Assembly (NCBI GenBank): GCA_015075585.1
Contig: JABTUB010000001.1
Span: forward strand, 992,001 to 1,056,000
Reading direction: 5' to 3'
DNA: 64,000 nucleotides
Origin: Chloracidobacterium sp.
GTDB lineage: Bacteria; Acidobacteriota; Blastocatellia; Pyrinomonadales; Pyrinomonadaceae
Below the pieces are notes generated by a model that had not been told where the DNA came from, made no database searches, and was given only the letters and a program-made list of their open reading frames with translations. A program made the translations under genes and the position numbers. This document shows positions 16,642 through 23,796 of this stretch, one piece after another (position 1 is the stretch's first letter; the number at the start of each line of letters is the position of its first letter).

Positions 16642-17874
16642 TTATTTCTTGCGCGGACTCAGCGGCACAAGGCTCTCCAATGAATCCCATATCTGCAGAT
16701 AGATCTTTGTCTCACGCGGGATCAGTGTTTCCCAATCAGCACCGCCGCGGTTAATATAGCCGGGCAGACGAGCCGGATTTGAGTTATAACCCGCCGCCAT
16801 CAGATGTTCTTGGCGCGCGATGCCGGTTGCAAGGGCGTTTTGCACCGTTGCGTTCGATGACAGGTCGTTCCACGTCATCTGCATATAAAGCAGCATCGCT
16901 TGCGTAGCATTGACGTGGTTGCGCATTCCCTCGACGAAGTCCGGCATCAATGCGGCATTCGGAAATCTGGCGCGGATCATACGATACGTCGCCGGTATCA
17001 TTTGCACCATTCCGCCGGCACCCGCCGAACTTACCGAATAACGGTATGTCTGACCCTCATTTAGAGCGTAAAGCGTAAAGATGTCGTTAAAGATATTCGC
17101 GTGCGGCTCAGTGCGGAACCTCAAATGATCGACGTGCTCGACCGTTGACAGCCGCTCGGCAAAATCGGCAACCTTAGGTTCTATCGAGTAGCCTTTGCTG
17201 CGAAGCTGTTCGCGAGCGATGTCGATGGTATTGCGGACATAAAAACGCCCGGCGTTGACCACTTCCGAGGTGATGATACCCGGATGAGTTGACATATAAT
17301 ATGCAGTTTCGATAAACCTTCCGTTCTTTTCGACGGGATACTGGATCATCAGCGGCAAATGGCGGATGCCGTTAGAATCTGTGATCGTGATGGGCGTATT
17401 AACGCCGTTCGCCCTGATGGTTTGCTTGGTTACCTGTTTTCCGTTCAAAGTGATGCCCAAGACCGGGGTCAACGGCGTCAGGAAATCGTTCTTGCTTAAT
17501 ACAAGATAGTCGATGGTCCGTTCGCGCTCATCGTAAAATGCAATGCGGACAAGACTGTTGGGCGTTTCCGACTCGACCGAAGCGGTAGCGATCGGCCGCG
17601 TCTGCATAAAACGCTTGGCTTCAGCGATCTTTGACTTGATCTGTGCAAAGCTCAGGCCTTTTTGATTCAGGTTACTCCCCGCGACAGTCTGCGGATAAAT
17701 GCTCTGCTTTTGTTGAGAGGCTACGATCGGCGTCGGCGTGGCGATCGGTTTAGATTGCGGTATGGCTTGCGGCAGCGTCGATGTTACGACCACTCGAGGC
17801 GACTCGTTGCCAAGTTGAGCAAAAGCTGACGATGCAGTAAGGAGCAAAAGGCCAAAGACCGCTAAAATTTTCAT
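16642..17874 (-). CDS. secreted lytic transglycosylase-like protein
   Basis: 410 aa from the ATG at 17874 that opens a clean signal peptide (MKILAVFGLLLLTASSAFAQ); an in-frame ATG three codons upstream is equally possible. The C-terminal about 180 residues carry the SLT-type pattern: a Glu in YALNEGQTYRYS (probable catalytic acid), then SSAGAGGMVQMIPATY, AGYNSNPARLPGYI and IPRETKIYLQIW. Such enzymes cleave peptidoglycan to 1,6-anhydroMurNAc ends. The N-terminal 230 residues are unassigned and may be a substrate- or wall-binding region. Confidence 0.75.
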   Translation of the reverse strand: MKILAVFGLLLLTASSAFAQLGNESPRVVVTSTLPQAIPQSKPIATPTPIVASQQKQSIYPQTVAGSNLNQKGLSFAQIKSKIAEAKRFMQTRPIATASVESETPNSLVRIAFYDERERTIDYLVLSKNDFLTPLTPVLGITLNGKQVTKQTIRANGVNTPITITDSNGIRHLPLMIQYPVEKNGRFIETAYYMSTHPGIITSEVVNAGRFYVRNTIDIAREQLRSKGYSIEPKVADFAERLSTVEHVDHLRFRTEPHANIFNDIFTLYALNEGQTYRYSVSSAGAGGMVQMIPATYRMIRARFPNAALMPDFVEGMRNHVNATQAMLLYMQMTWNDLSSNATVQNALATGIARQEHLMAAGYNSNPARLPGYINRGGADWETLIPRETKIYLQIWDSLESLVPLSPRKK

Positions 17875-18022
17875 AACTGTCATTTGGAGAGAGGTGCCGC
17901 GTGATAGTAACTTCTCTGAAAGCTTGCGGCCGCAGTTATAAGATTCGCCCATTGTGTATGCGGTTGTCAATAGATTTCGAATTATTTATCGGATATATTT
18001 ACAATGCTTATGTTTAATTTAA

Positions 18023-18052
18023 TTGGAAGTCACTGCCAGGATAATGTATAAC
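18023..18052 (+). promoter_or_regulatory. promoter of glmM-aroB
   Basis: TTGGAA (18023-18028), an 18-nt spacer and TATAAC (18047-18052), about 38 bp upstream of the glmM ATG at 18091. Confidence 0.55.
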
Positions 18053-18090
18053 TAGGCTTTCGCATCGAGCGTGTGGTGCAGTATATCCTT

Positions 18091-19443
18091 ATGGATCAAC
18101 TATTTGGAACGGACGGAATACGCGGCATAGCGGGTGAATTCCCGCTTGATGATCATACGGTTTGCCTTATCGGAGCGGCCGTGGCGAGGCAATTTCGCGA
18201 AAATTTAGGCCGCGCCCCGAAGTTTGTTACGGGCCGTGATACGCGCGAATCGGGAGCGAGGCTCGAGGCGGCGTTTCATTCGGGTGCGGAAAGTGAAGGT
18301 GCGGTCTGCGAATCGGCGGCCGTTATCACGACGCCCGGAGTGGCATTCTTGACGCAGAGATTCGGTTATGATGCGGGCGTCGTTATCAGTGCGTCGCACA
18401 ACCCGTTTCGCGACAATGGTATCAAGATCTTTCAGCCGTCGGGCAGGAAGCTTGATGAAATGACCGAACGCATGATCGAAGCGGAGGTCTTTGAGGCGAC
18501 GGGCGAAGAAGAGTTCATGGTAACTCATGCCCTTCCGTCCGAACGCTGGTCGGAGTTTCGAGATGCGTATCTCGATCACTTGGTTAAGATCGCCGACGGA
18601 TTGTCGCTCAAGGGCAGGCGGATCGTGCTTGATTGTGCGAACGGAGCGGCCTCAACACTGGCACCGGAATTGTTTGCCGGACTTGGTGCAGAAACGATCG
18701 ATCTTCATTGCGAACCGACGGGCCGCAACATCAATGAAGACTGCGGTTCGACACATATCCACGAACTCCGGCGGGAAGTTGCTTCGCGTAATGCAGATCT
18801 CGGTATCGCCTTTGATGGTGATGCCGACCGAGCGTTATTTGTCGATGAGAACGGCGAACTGATCGATGGTGATTCGACCCTTTGGATCATTGGGCGTCAG
18901 TTGAAACAACGCGGCGACCTTAAGAACGGCAAGGTCGTGGCAACCGTGATGAGCAATGTCGGCCTCGAACTGGCCCTTTCCGGTGAGGGAATAGCGCTCG
19001 AACGCACTTCCGTGGGCGACAAATTCGTTCTTGAGGAACTTTTGAACAGCGGCTCGGAGATCGGCGGCGAACAGTCCGGTCATGTGATATTCCCGCAGCT
19101 AAGCCTTGTCGGCGACGGTATGGCGACCGCACTTCTGCTGCTGAAGGCGGCAGAAAGCTTCGGAGGCTCGCTGGCTGAGGCAGCAAAGGGCTTTACGCGG
19201 TATCCGCAGACGCTTAAGAAAGCTGCCGTGCGCGAGAAGATACCTTTTGAGAATGTGACCGAGATCGCATCTTTAGCAAAGCAGATCGAGAGCGAGATCA
19301 AGGCGGCAGGCAGCGGCCGCTTGCTGCTGCGCTACTCGGGGACAGAGAATGTCGCTCGCGTTATGATCGAGGGCGAAGACCAGTCTTTGATCGAGGAGCA
19401 GGCCGCGCGGCTCGTAGAGGTGATCGAATCGGTGCTTGGTTAG
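18091..19443 (+). CDS. glmM: phosphoglucosamine mutase
   Basis: 450 aa. GlmM converts glucosamine-6-phosphate to glucosamine-1-phosphate for UDP-GlcNAc, hence peptidoglycan and LPS. With the ATG at 18091 the phosphoserine of ISASHNPF is S102, the E. coli position, which supports this start over the GTG at 18073. The metal loop is AFDGDADRALF and the C-terminal phosphate-binding motif is LLRYSGTENVARVM. Its stop TAG is directly followed by the aroB ATG, so the two genes are coupled. Confidence 0.97.
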   Translation: MDQLFGTDGIRGIAGEFPLDDHTVCLIGAAVARQFRENLGRAPKFVTGRDTRESGARLEAAFHSGAESEGAVCESAAVITTPGVAFLTQRFGYDAGVVISASHNPFRDNGIKIFQPSGRKLDEMTERMIEAEVFEATGEEEFMVTHALPSERWSEFRDAYLDHLVKIADGLSLKGRRIVLDCANGAASTLAPELFAGLGAETIDLHCEPTGRNINEDCGSTHIHELRREVASRNADLGIAFDGDADRALFVDENGELIDGDSTLWIIGRQLKQRGDLKNGKVVATVMSNVGLELALSGEGIALERTSVGDKFVLEELLNSGSEIGGEQSGHVIFPQLSLVGDGMATALLLLKAAESFGGSLAEAAKGFTRYPQTLKKAAVREKIPFENVTEIASLAKQIESEIKAAGSGRLLLRYSGTENVARVMIEGEDQSLIEEQAARLVEVIESVLG

Positions 19444-20559
19444 ATGTCTTTGTCGATCCGTATCAACACGTCCGGAAACGAAAGTTCGTACGACGCGGCC
19501 TTCGGTAAAGGCCTTGACGCGTGCGGGCATTGGGCACGCAAATGCCTTGGTAAGAGTTCTTCAAAGATCTGTCTCGTTTCTGATGCTAACGTAAGCAAGC
19601 TGTACGCCCGGACGGTTGAATCGGCATTGCAGGCGCAAGGTTTTTCGGTGTCGCAGCACATCGTGAGGCCGGGCGAAAGAGCAAAAAGCATATCTTCGCT
19701 GACAAAGACGCTCGACGCGCTCGGAACTGCCGAACTTACCCGGAGTGATGCCGTTGTCGCTCTCGGCGGCGGCGTGGTAGGTGACCTCGCGGGCTTTGCC
19801 GCGAGCATTTATCAACGCGGCATCCGCTTTCTGCAGGTGCCGACGTCGCTTCTTGCGATGGTCGATTCGTCTGTCGGCGGCAAGACAGGCGTAAACAGCA
19901 AATTCGGCAAGAATACCATCGGAGCCTTTCACCAACCTTCGGGCGTTCTAATTGTACCGGCAGTGCTTTCAACGCTTCCGCGCCGAGAGATGACCGCAGG
20001 CCTTTGCGAAATGGTCAAACACGCCGCTATCAGTGGTACCGAGCTGATGGATAAGACCGAACTTTACCTTGAAACGCACGATGACTTGCTGCTCGAAGAA
20101 CTGATCGCAGGCAACATCGCGTTCAAAGCGAAGATCGTGCGAGGTGACGAACGCGAGGCGCCCGAACGCCGTGACGGTCGTTCGCGTATGGTGCTTAATT
20201 TTGGCCACACGCTCGCCCACGCACTCGAAAAGGTTACGAATTATCGCTATTTTCGCCACGGCGAGGCTGTCGGCTACGGCATTTTATACGCTGCCGAGCT
20301 GTCAAAAAGTCTTGATTTGTTATCAAATGCTGAAGTAAACTTGTTGTACGGTGTTGTGCATCGTGTCGGAAAACTCCCGACACTGGCGAACATCGATGCA
20401 GACGAGGTCATTCGGGCCTTCGTTCTTGATAAAAAGAATGTGGCCGGCGGGTTGAGGCTGATTTTGCTGAAAGGCATCGGCGATCCGTGCATTGTTGACG
20501 GCAAGGACATTTCAAGACGTACGCAAAGGTCTGCATTTGAACACCTTCTTGCTCGCTGA
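19444..20559 (+). CDS. aroB: 3-dehydroquinate synthase
   Basis: 371 aa, normal length. AroB makes 3-dehydroquinate from DAHP in the shikimate pathway, using NAD+ and a divalent metal. It has the NAD-binding GGGVVGDLAGF (108-118) and VPTSLLAMVDSSVGGKTGVN, and metal-ligand regions in EMVKHAAI, NFGHTLAHALE and RHGEAVGYG. It begins immediately after the glmM stop, with no intergenic base. Confidence 0.97.
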   Translation: MSLSIRINTSGNESSYDAAFGKGLDACGHWARKCLGKSSSKICLVSDANVSKLYARTVESALQAQGFSVSQHIVRPGERAKSISSLTKTLDALGTAELTRSDAVVALGGGVVGDLAGFAASIYQRGIRFLQVPTSLLAMVDSSVGGKTGVNSKFGKNTIGAFHQPSGVLIVPAVLSTLPRREMTAGLCEMVKHAAISGTELMDKTELYLETHDDLLLEELIAGNIAFKAKIVRGDEREAPERRDGRSRMVLNFGHTLAHALEKVTNYRYFRHGEAVGYGILYAAELSKSLDLLSNAEVNLLYGVVHRVGKLPTLANIDADEVIRAFVLDKKNVAGGLRLILLKGIGDPCIVDGKDISRRTQRSAFEHLLAR

Positions 20560-20605
20560 GCACAAGAAAGGCCCTCTCGAAGTCCTTTGAGGAGGTTGAC
20601 CAAGA

Positions 20606-21010
20606 ATGAACAAAACAAACAGAGAACGTTCCACGGAACGAGGCAGTGCCGGTGTGAAGCTCTTGATCGCGTTAGCCGTGATCGCACTTTTGGGTAACGC
20701 CGGTTATAACTATGTGCCTGTGGCTTACGATGCCGAGGCTCTCCGTACGGAGATGTCAACGGCGGTACTTCAGGGGCTTGCAATGCCCGGAAAGATGAAT
20801 CCGGTCGATAATGTCAAAGCTCGCATCCAAAAGGCGATGGTGACCCAGGGAGCACCGGCCGATGCCACGCTGAATGTTACTCAGAATGGGAACATGCTGA
20901 CGGCACGGGTCACATATACCAAAGACGTTCCGATCGTTCCCTTTGGCATATACAACTACAAATACGTCTTTGATCACACCGCGACACCGACGGGTTTTCT
21001 CGAAAAATAG
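20606..21010 (+). CDS. small single-pass membrane protein
   Basis: 134 aa, not confidently recognised. A charged N-terminus (MNKTNRERSTERGSAG) is followed by one hydrophobic helix (VKLLIALAVIALLGNAGYNY) and a 95-residue extracytoplasmic domain. The layout resembles DUF4845-type or pseudopilin-like proteins, but no prepilin cleavage site (G/FxxxE) is present. A strong GAGGAGG precedes the ATG. It follows aroB by 46 bp and is probably co-transcribed. Confidence 0.6.
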   Translation: MNKTNRERSTERGSAGVKLLIALAVIALLGNAGYNYVPVAYDAEALRTEMSTAVLQGLAMPGKMNPVDNVKARIQKAMVTQGAPADATLNVTQNGNMLTARVTYTKDVPIVPFGIYNYKYVFDHTATPTGFLEK

Positions 21011-21080
21011 CGAAGGAAAATGCCGGGTATCTATGCTCGGCGTAAGGCCGGAAGCTGTCCGAAAGCGAAGGCTTCATGAT

Positions 21081-21113
21081 CGCACGGCATTAGCGATGTG
21101 CCGTGCGTAATTT
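21081..21113 (+). terminator. terminator after glmM-aroB-small protein
   Basis: A 9-bp perfect stem (21081-21089 with 21099-21107) followed by TAATTTTG, 70 bp after the small membrane protein stop. Confidence 0.65.
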
Positions 21114-21151
21114 TGCGCTCGCTCGCTGCTCACAGTCGAGCGACGCAATGA

Positions 21152-22411
21152 TCACTTTTTCTTCTTGTCCTTTGCGTCACCCGGAGCAATGTAATACGGC
21201 CTGTGCTGTACGACATACGTTTTATCGTCGTAAACTCCGTCGCCGTCAACATCGACCTTTACCTGCAGTTTATTCTTAGATCCCGGAGCGCGCGGCTCGA
21301 TCACATCATACGAAAGGCTGTATTGATTCCGCAATCTTGCATTGATCTCGGCAAGATATGCCGGAACTTCGCCTTCAAAGGTCATGGCATAATGCAGCCC
21401 GCCCGATTCCTTCGCGATGGTGTCCATGGCAACTCTCGCCATTTGGAACGTCATTCGGCCGGGCGATCCATCGATACCGTCAAGGGCAGGCAGGTACGGC
21501 TCGTAGCGTTTGTAAAAAAGATTTCCGGTGCTGATCACGTAGATCGGAATGCCTGCCTCTCGGATCACACGTCGAACCTCGTCATAGTTCGATTTGCTGA
21601 ACGTGTCGATCCCGCTTGCGACGAGTATTATCGCCTTTCGCTTTGCATTCAGGCGTGCCATACCTTCGTACTGCGCGGTCCGGTCTTTTGAATCTTCAAG
21701 CACGACGGTGTCGCCGACGCCGCCGATGAGCGTAAATTTAAGAGCATCCCAAAGGTTGTTCTCGCGGTACGCCGGCCTGTTACGGAGCAATATCTCGACG
21801 GCCTGCCGCAGCCTTTGCGGATCGTTCGTAAAATCGGTGATCGGTGTCGGGCGTATGTCGAATGCTATCACAGATGCATTGTCATTCGGCGGCTTAATAA
21901 AATTCGAGAGGAAATATGCGACAGGGCGAATCACCTCGTAAGTTCCCGGTTCCCAATAGCCGCTGCCGGCACGGCCGAGGATCTCGGTCCAACGGCTGTA
22001 TTCAACAACAAGCGAGACGGTGATAGGTGATTCGGGTGTTGAGAATTCGGATATCTGCTGCTTTACGCCGTTCTCAAAGACCGCAAAATTCTCCTTCCTC
22101 AATCCAGTCAGAATGTTGCCGTTCTTCTTGTTGACGACTACGGCCTCGATCGTAACAATGTTGGTATCCACCTTCTCGACGTCAGGGTCGATAATGGCGT
22201 TCTTTTCCTCTTCGGCTCGTTTCTTGGCTTCTTCAGCCGCACGCTTTTCTTCGTCGGTCAAAGGCCGCGGACGATCGTTCTTTTTGCCGTCACCCACCGA
22301 TGCATCAGGCCGCTGAGGACGCGACTGCGCGGCCGCCAGTACGCCGGAGCCGGCAACAATAAAAATGGCAAAACTTATGGCGAAAAATGAGCGAAGAGAA
22401 CGGTACTTCAT
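21152..22411 (-). CDS. secreted VWFA-related protein, acidobacterial type
   Basis: 419 aa from ATG at 22411, six bases after GGGAG. It has a signal peptide (FFAISFAIFIVAGSGVLAAAQ) and a Lys/Glu-rich helix (EEKRAAEEAKKRAEEEKN). Then comes the typical start of the VWFA-related acidobacterial family (TNIVTIEAVVVNKKNGNILT, LRKENFAVFENGVKQQISEF), followed by a von Willebrand A fold (KRKAIILVASGIDTFSKSN). The MIDAS DxSxS is replaced by EYSRW, so metal-dependent ligand binding is doubtful. The family is greatly expanded in Acidobacteriota, a main taxonomic clue; its role is unknown. Confidence 0.85.
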   Translation of the reverse strand: MKYRSLRSFFAISFAIFIVAGSGVLAAAQSRPQRPDASVGDGKKNDRPRPLTDEEKRAAEEAKKRAEEEKNAIIDPDVEKVDTNIVTIEAVVVNKKNGNILTGLRKENFAVFENGVKQQISEFSTPESPITVSLVVEYSRWTEILGRAGSGYWEPGTYEVIRPVAYFLSNFIKPPNDNASVIAFDIRPTPITDFTNDPQRLRQAVEILLRNRPAYRENNLWDALKFTLIGGVGDTVVLEDSKDRTAQYEGMARLNAKRKAIILVASGIDTFSKSNYDEVRRVIREAGIPIYVISTGNLFYKRYEPYLPALDGIDGSPGRMTFQMARVAMDTIAKESGGLHYAMTFEGEVPAYLAEINARLRNQYSLSYDVIEPRAPGSKNKLQVKVDVDGDGVYDDKTYVVQHRPYYIAPGDAKDKKKK

Positions 22412-22481
22412 TAAATACTCCCGGTGCCGCAGCATAAAGGTTAGATACAGATTGTGCGATTTTCGTTGGTTAAAGGCAAAT

Positions 22482-22513
22482 AAAAAGGCCGGACTCGCTC
22501 TTGGCGGCCGGCC
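22482..22513 (-). terminator. terminator after LecA-like gene
   Basis: On the minus strand a GGCCGG/CCGGCC stem (22508-22513 with 22487-22492, an inner CGC/GCG pair possible) runs into TTTTTATTT. It lies 24 bp past the stop of the lectin-fold gene. Confidence 0.65.
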
Positions 22514-22536
22514 ATTTGCTGCTTTTGAAAGTCGGC

Positions 22537-23280
22537 CTATTGACCGTCAGGGATGATCTGCACCTTCACGGCAAATGAGCCCGAATTATCATCCAAGTTG
22601 CCTTCGTTAATGCCGAGGAATAGCGAGCCGTCACGCGTCGCGGTGATCTCGCGGTCAGCGCCGATATATATGAAGTCATTATTATCGTCGCCGATGACCG
22701 CTATCAGCGCGCCGGTTGGTACATTCTTCAAGAGTTTGTTCGGATCATCGAGATCAGAAAGGCCCGAGGCGGTCGTCTTACGGCCCTTTCCCAGCGAAAC
22801 GGTGCCGTCGCCGGAGATGTGTATGCGTTGTCCTTTTTTGACGACCCAACCCGTATTCGTCCAGCCGTTCGACGTATTGTCGGCCAAGACCTTTACATTC
22901 CACTCGATCGGTTTGACGGGAGCCGAAGATGTCTTTTTGGCAGGCTGCGACGCCGGTACTGAGTTATCATTGGCGATCACGACACGCGGAGGCTCACTCG
23001 GCGTGTATGAGGCGTTTCGATTTGACGGATCAGCAGCGGCGGGCCTAAGGTTCTGATCAAAAATTATCGAATCGATCTCGGCGGCGCTGAATGACAGTTG
23101 GCGGCTCCGCTGCCCTTCACCGATCACGATAGTGAATTTCCCATTTGCGAAAGAGGTTATCGTACCCTTGAAGATACTGCCGTCCTTCAGGCGTATCGTG
23201 TCGGCGAACGTCGCAGCACTGATGCAAAGAATGAGCAGTGCGAGAAATGTTGTTCGGATAATCAGGTTGCCTTTTGACAT
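22537..23280 (-). CDS. secreted protein with LecA (PA-IL)-like domain
   Basis: 247 aa from ATG at 23280, preceded by AGGAGG at ideal spacing. It has a signal peptide (about 1-27), then a short beta region (DTIRLKDGSIFKGTITSF) resembling small SH3-like repeats, a Ser/Pro-rich linker, and a C-terminal domain of about 120 residues. That domain follows the galactose-binding lectin LecA in order: WTNTGWVVKKGQRIHISGDG, GALIAVIGDDN, IYIGADREI and the closing DNSGSFAVKV (NNSGSFSV in LecA). The Ca2+/galactose ligands are only partly kept. A sugar-binding or structural periplasmic role is likely. Confidence 0.65.
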   Translation of the reverse strand: MSKGNLIIRTTFLALLILCISAATFADTIRLKDGSIFKGTITSFANGKFTIVIGEGQRSRQLSFSAAEIDSIIFDQNLRPAAADPSNRNASYTPSEPPRVVIANDNSVPASQPAKKTSSAPVKPIEWNVKVLADNTSNGWTNTGWVVKKGQRIHISGDGTVSLGKGRKTTASGLSDLDDPNKLLKNVPTGALIAVIGDDNNDFIYIGADREITATRDGSLFLGINEGNLDDNSGSFAVKVQIIPDGQ

Positions 23281-23411
23281 ACTTTCCTCCTGAAGCAAAA
23301 ACGTTCATGCAGCGGGCAAAGCCATGGCGGCCGCGGTTCAGACGTTATGTTGATGAATCTTTTCGGATCTCGGTTGCAGCATTTACGCGCAGACGATAAA
23401 CACTAACGACG

Positions 23412-23440
23412 ATGATACAATGAAAACTTAAGGTTGTAAA
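23412..23440 (-). promoter_or_regulatory. promoter of LecA-like gene
   Basis: On the minus strand: TTTACA (23435-23440), 17 nt, TATCAT (23412-23417). This would give a leader of about 125 nt before the ATG at 23280. Confidence 0.6.
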
Positions 23441-23796
23441 TGAATTTATTTGCTGCAGATCGTTGAAAGCAAAGAGCGTATCTAAGATGCTGAATTGTTT
23501 TCCACAGAAACAGGCGTCCTGTGGAAAACTCTTCTGCCGCAAGACTCAGGAAGGGTTCGCAACAGGCCGATCCGTCCAACTCCTTGTGCTTCCAAGCATT
23601 TGGTCCAATGTATCTGTCTGTTGCTCTTGAGCCTCAAGCGCAACAGGCCATCTAGAATTTGTCACGTCGTCAGCCCTCTAGTGGGCGGCGCTTATAAACG
23701 GACGCCGAAGTCATTCAAGGCGTCGGGACGATCGTTTCGGTCAAGGCTTTCATAGGGCATTAGTTGTACTTCAAATGCCGGTCGAAACAAGAAATG
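23441..23796. other. non-coding stretch without a recognised gene
   Basis: The intergenic region as a whole runs from 23281 to 23796. Its first part holds the promoter of the LecA-like gene. The remainder has no supported coding frame, tRNA or IS remnant. The only clear structure is the inverted pair TTTTCCACAG/CTGTGGAAAA at 23498-23528, which resembles two DnaA boxes facing each other. It also contains direct echoes of CAACAGGCC (about 23550 and 23642). Confidence 0.5.
23498..23528. repeat. inverted DnaA-box-like pair or hairpin
   Basis: A perfect 10-bp inverted repeat (23498-23507 and 23519-23528) around 11 nt. Each arm contains TTTTCCACA, one mismatch from the DnaA box TTATCCACA. It may be a DnaA-binding site or simply a hairpin. 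Confidence 0.4.

Noticed and set aside
23441..23796. Possible replication origin
   Set aside because: Only two DnaA-like boxes, no dnaA or dnaN nearby and no strong AT-rich unwinding region; kept only as a low-interest site.
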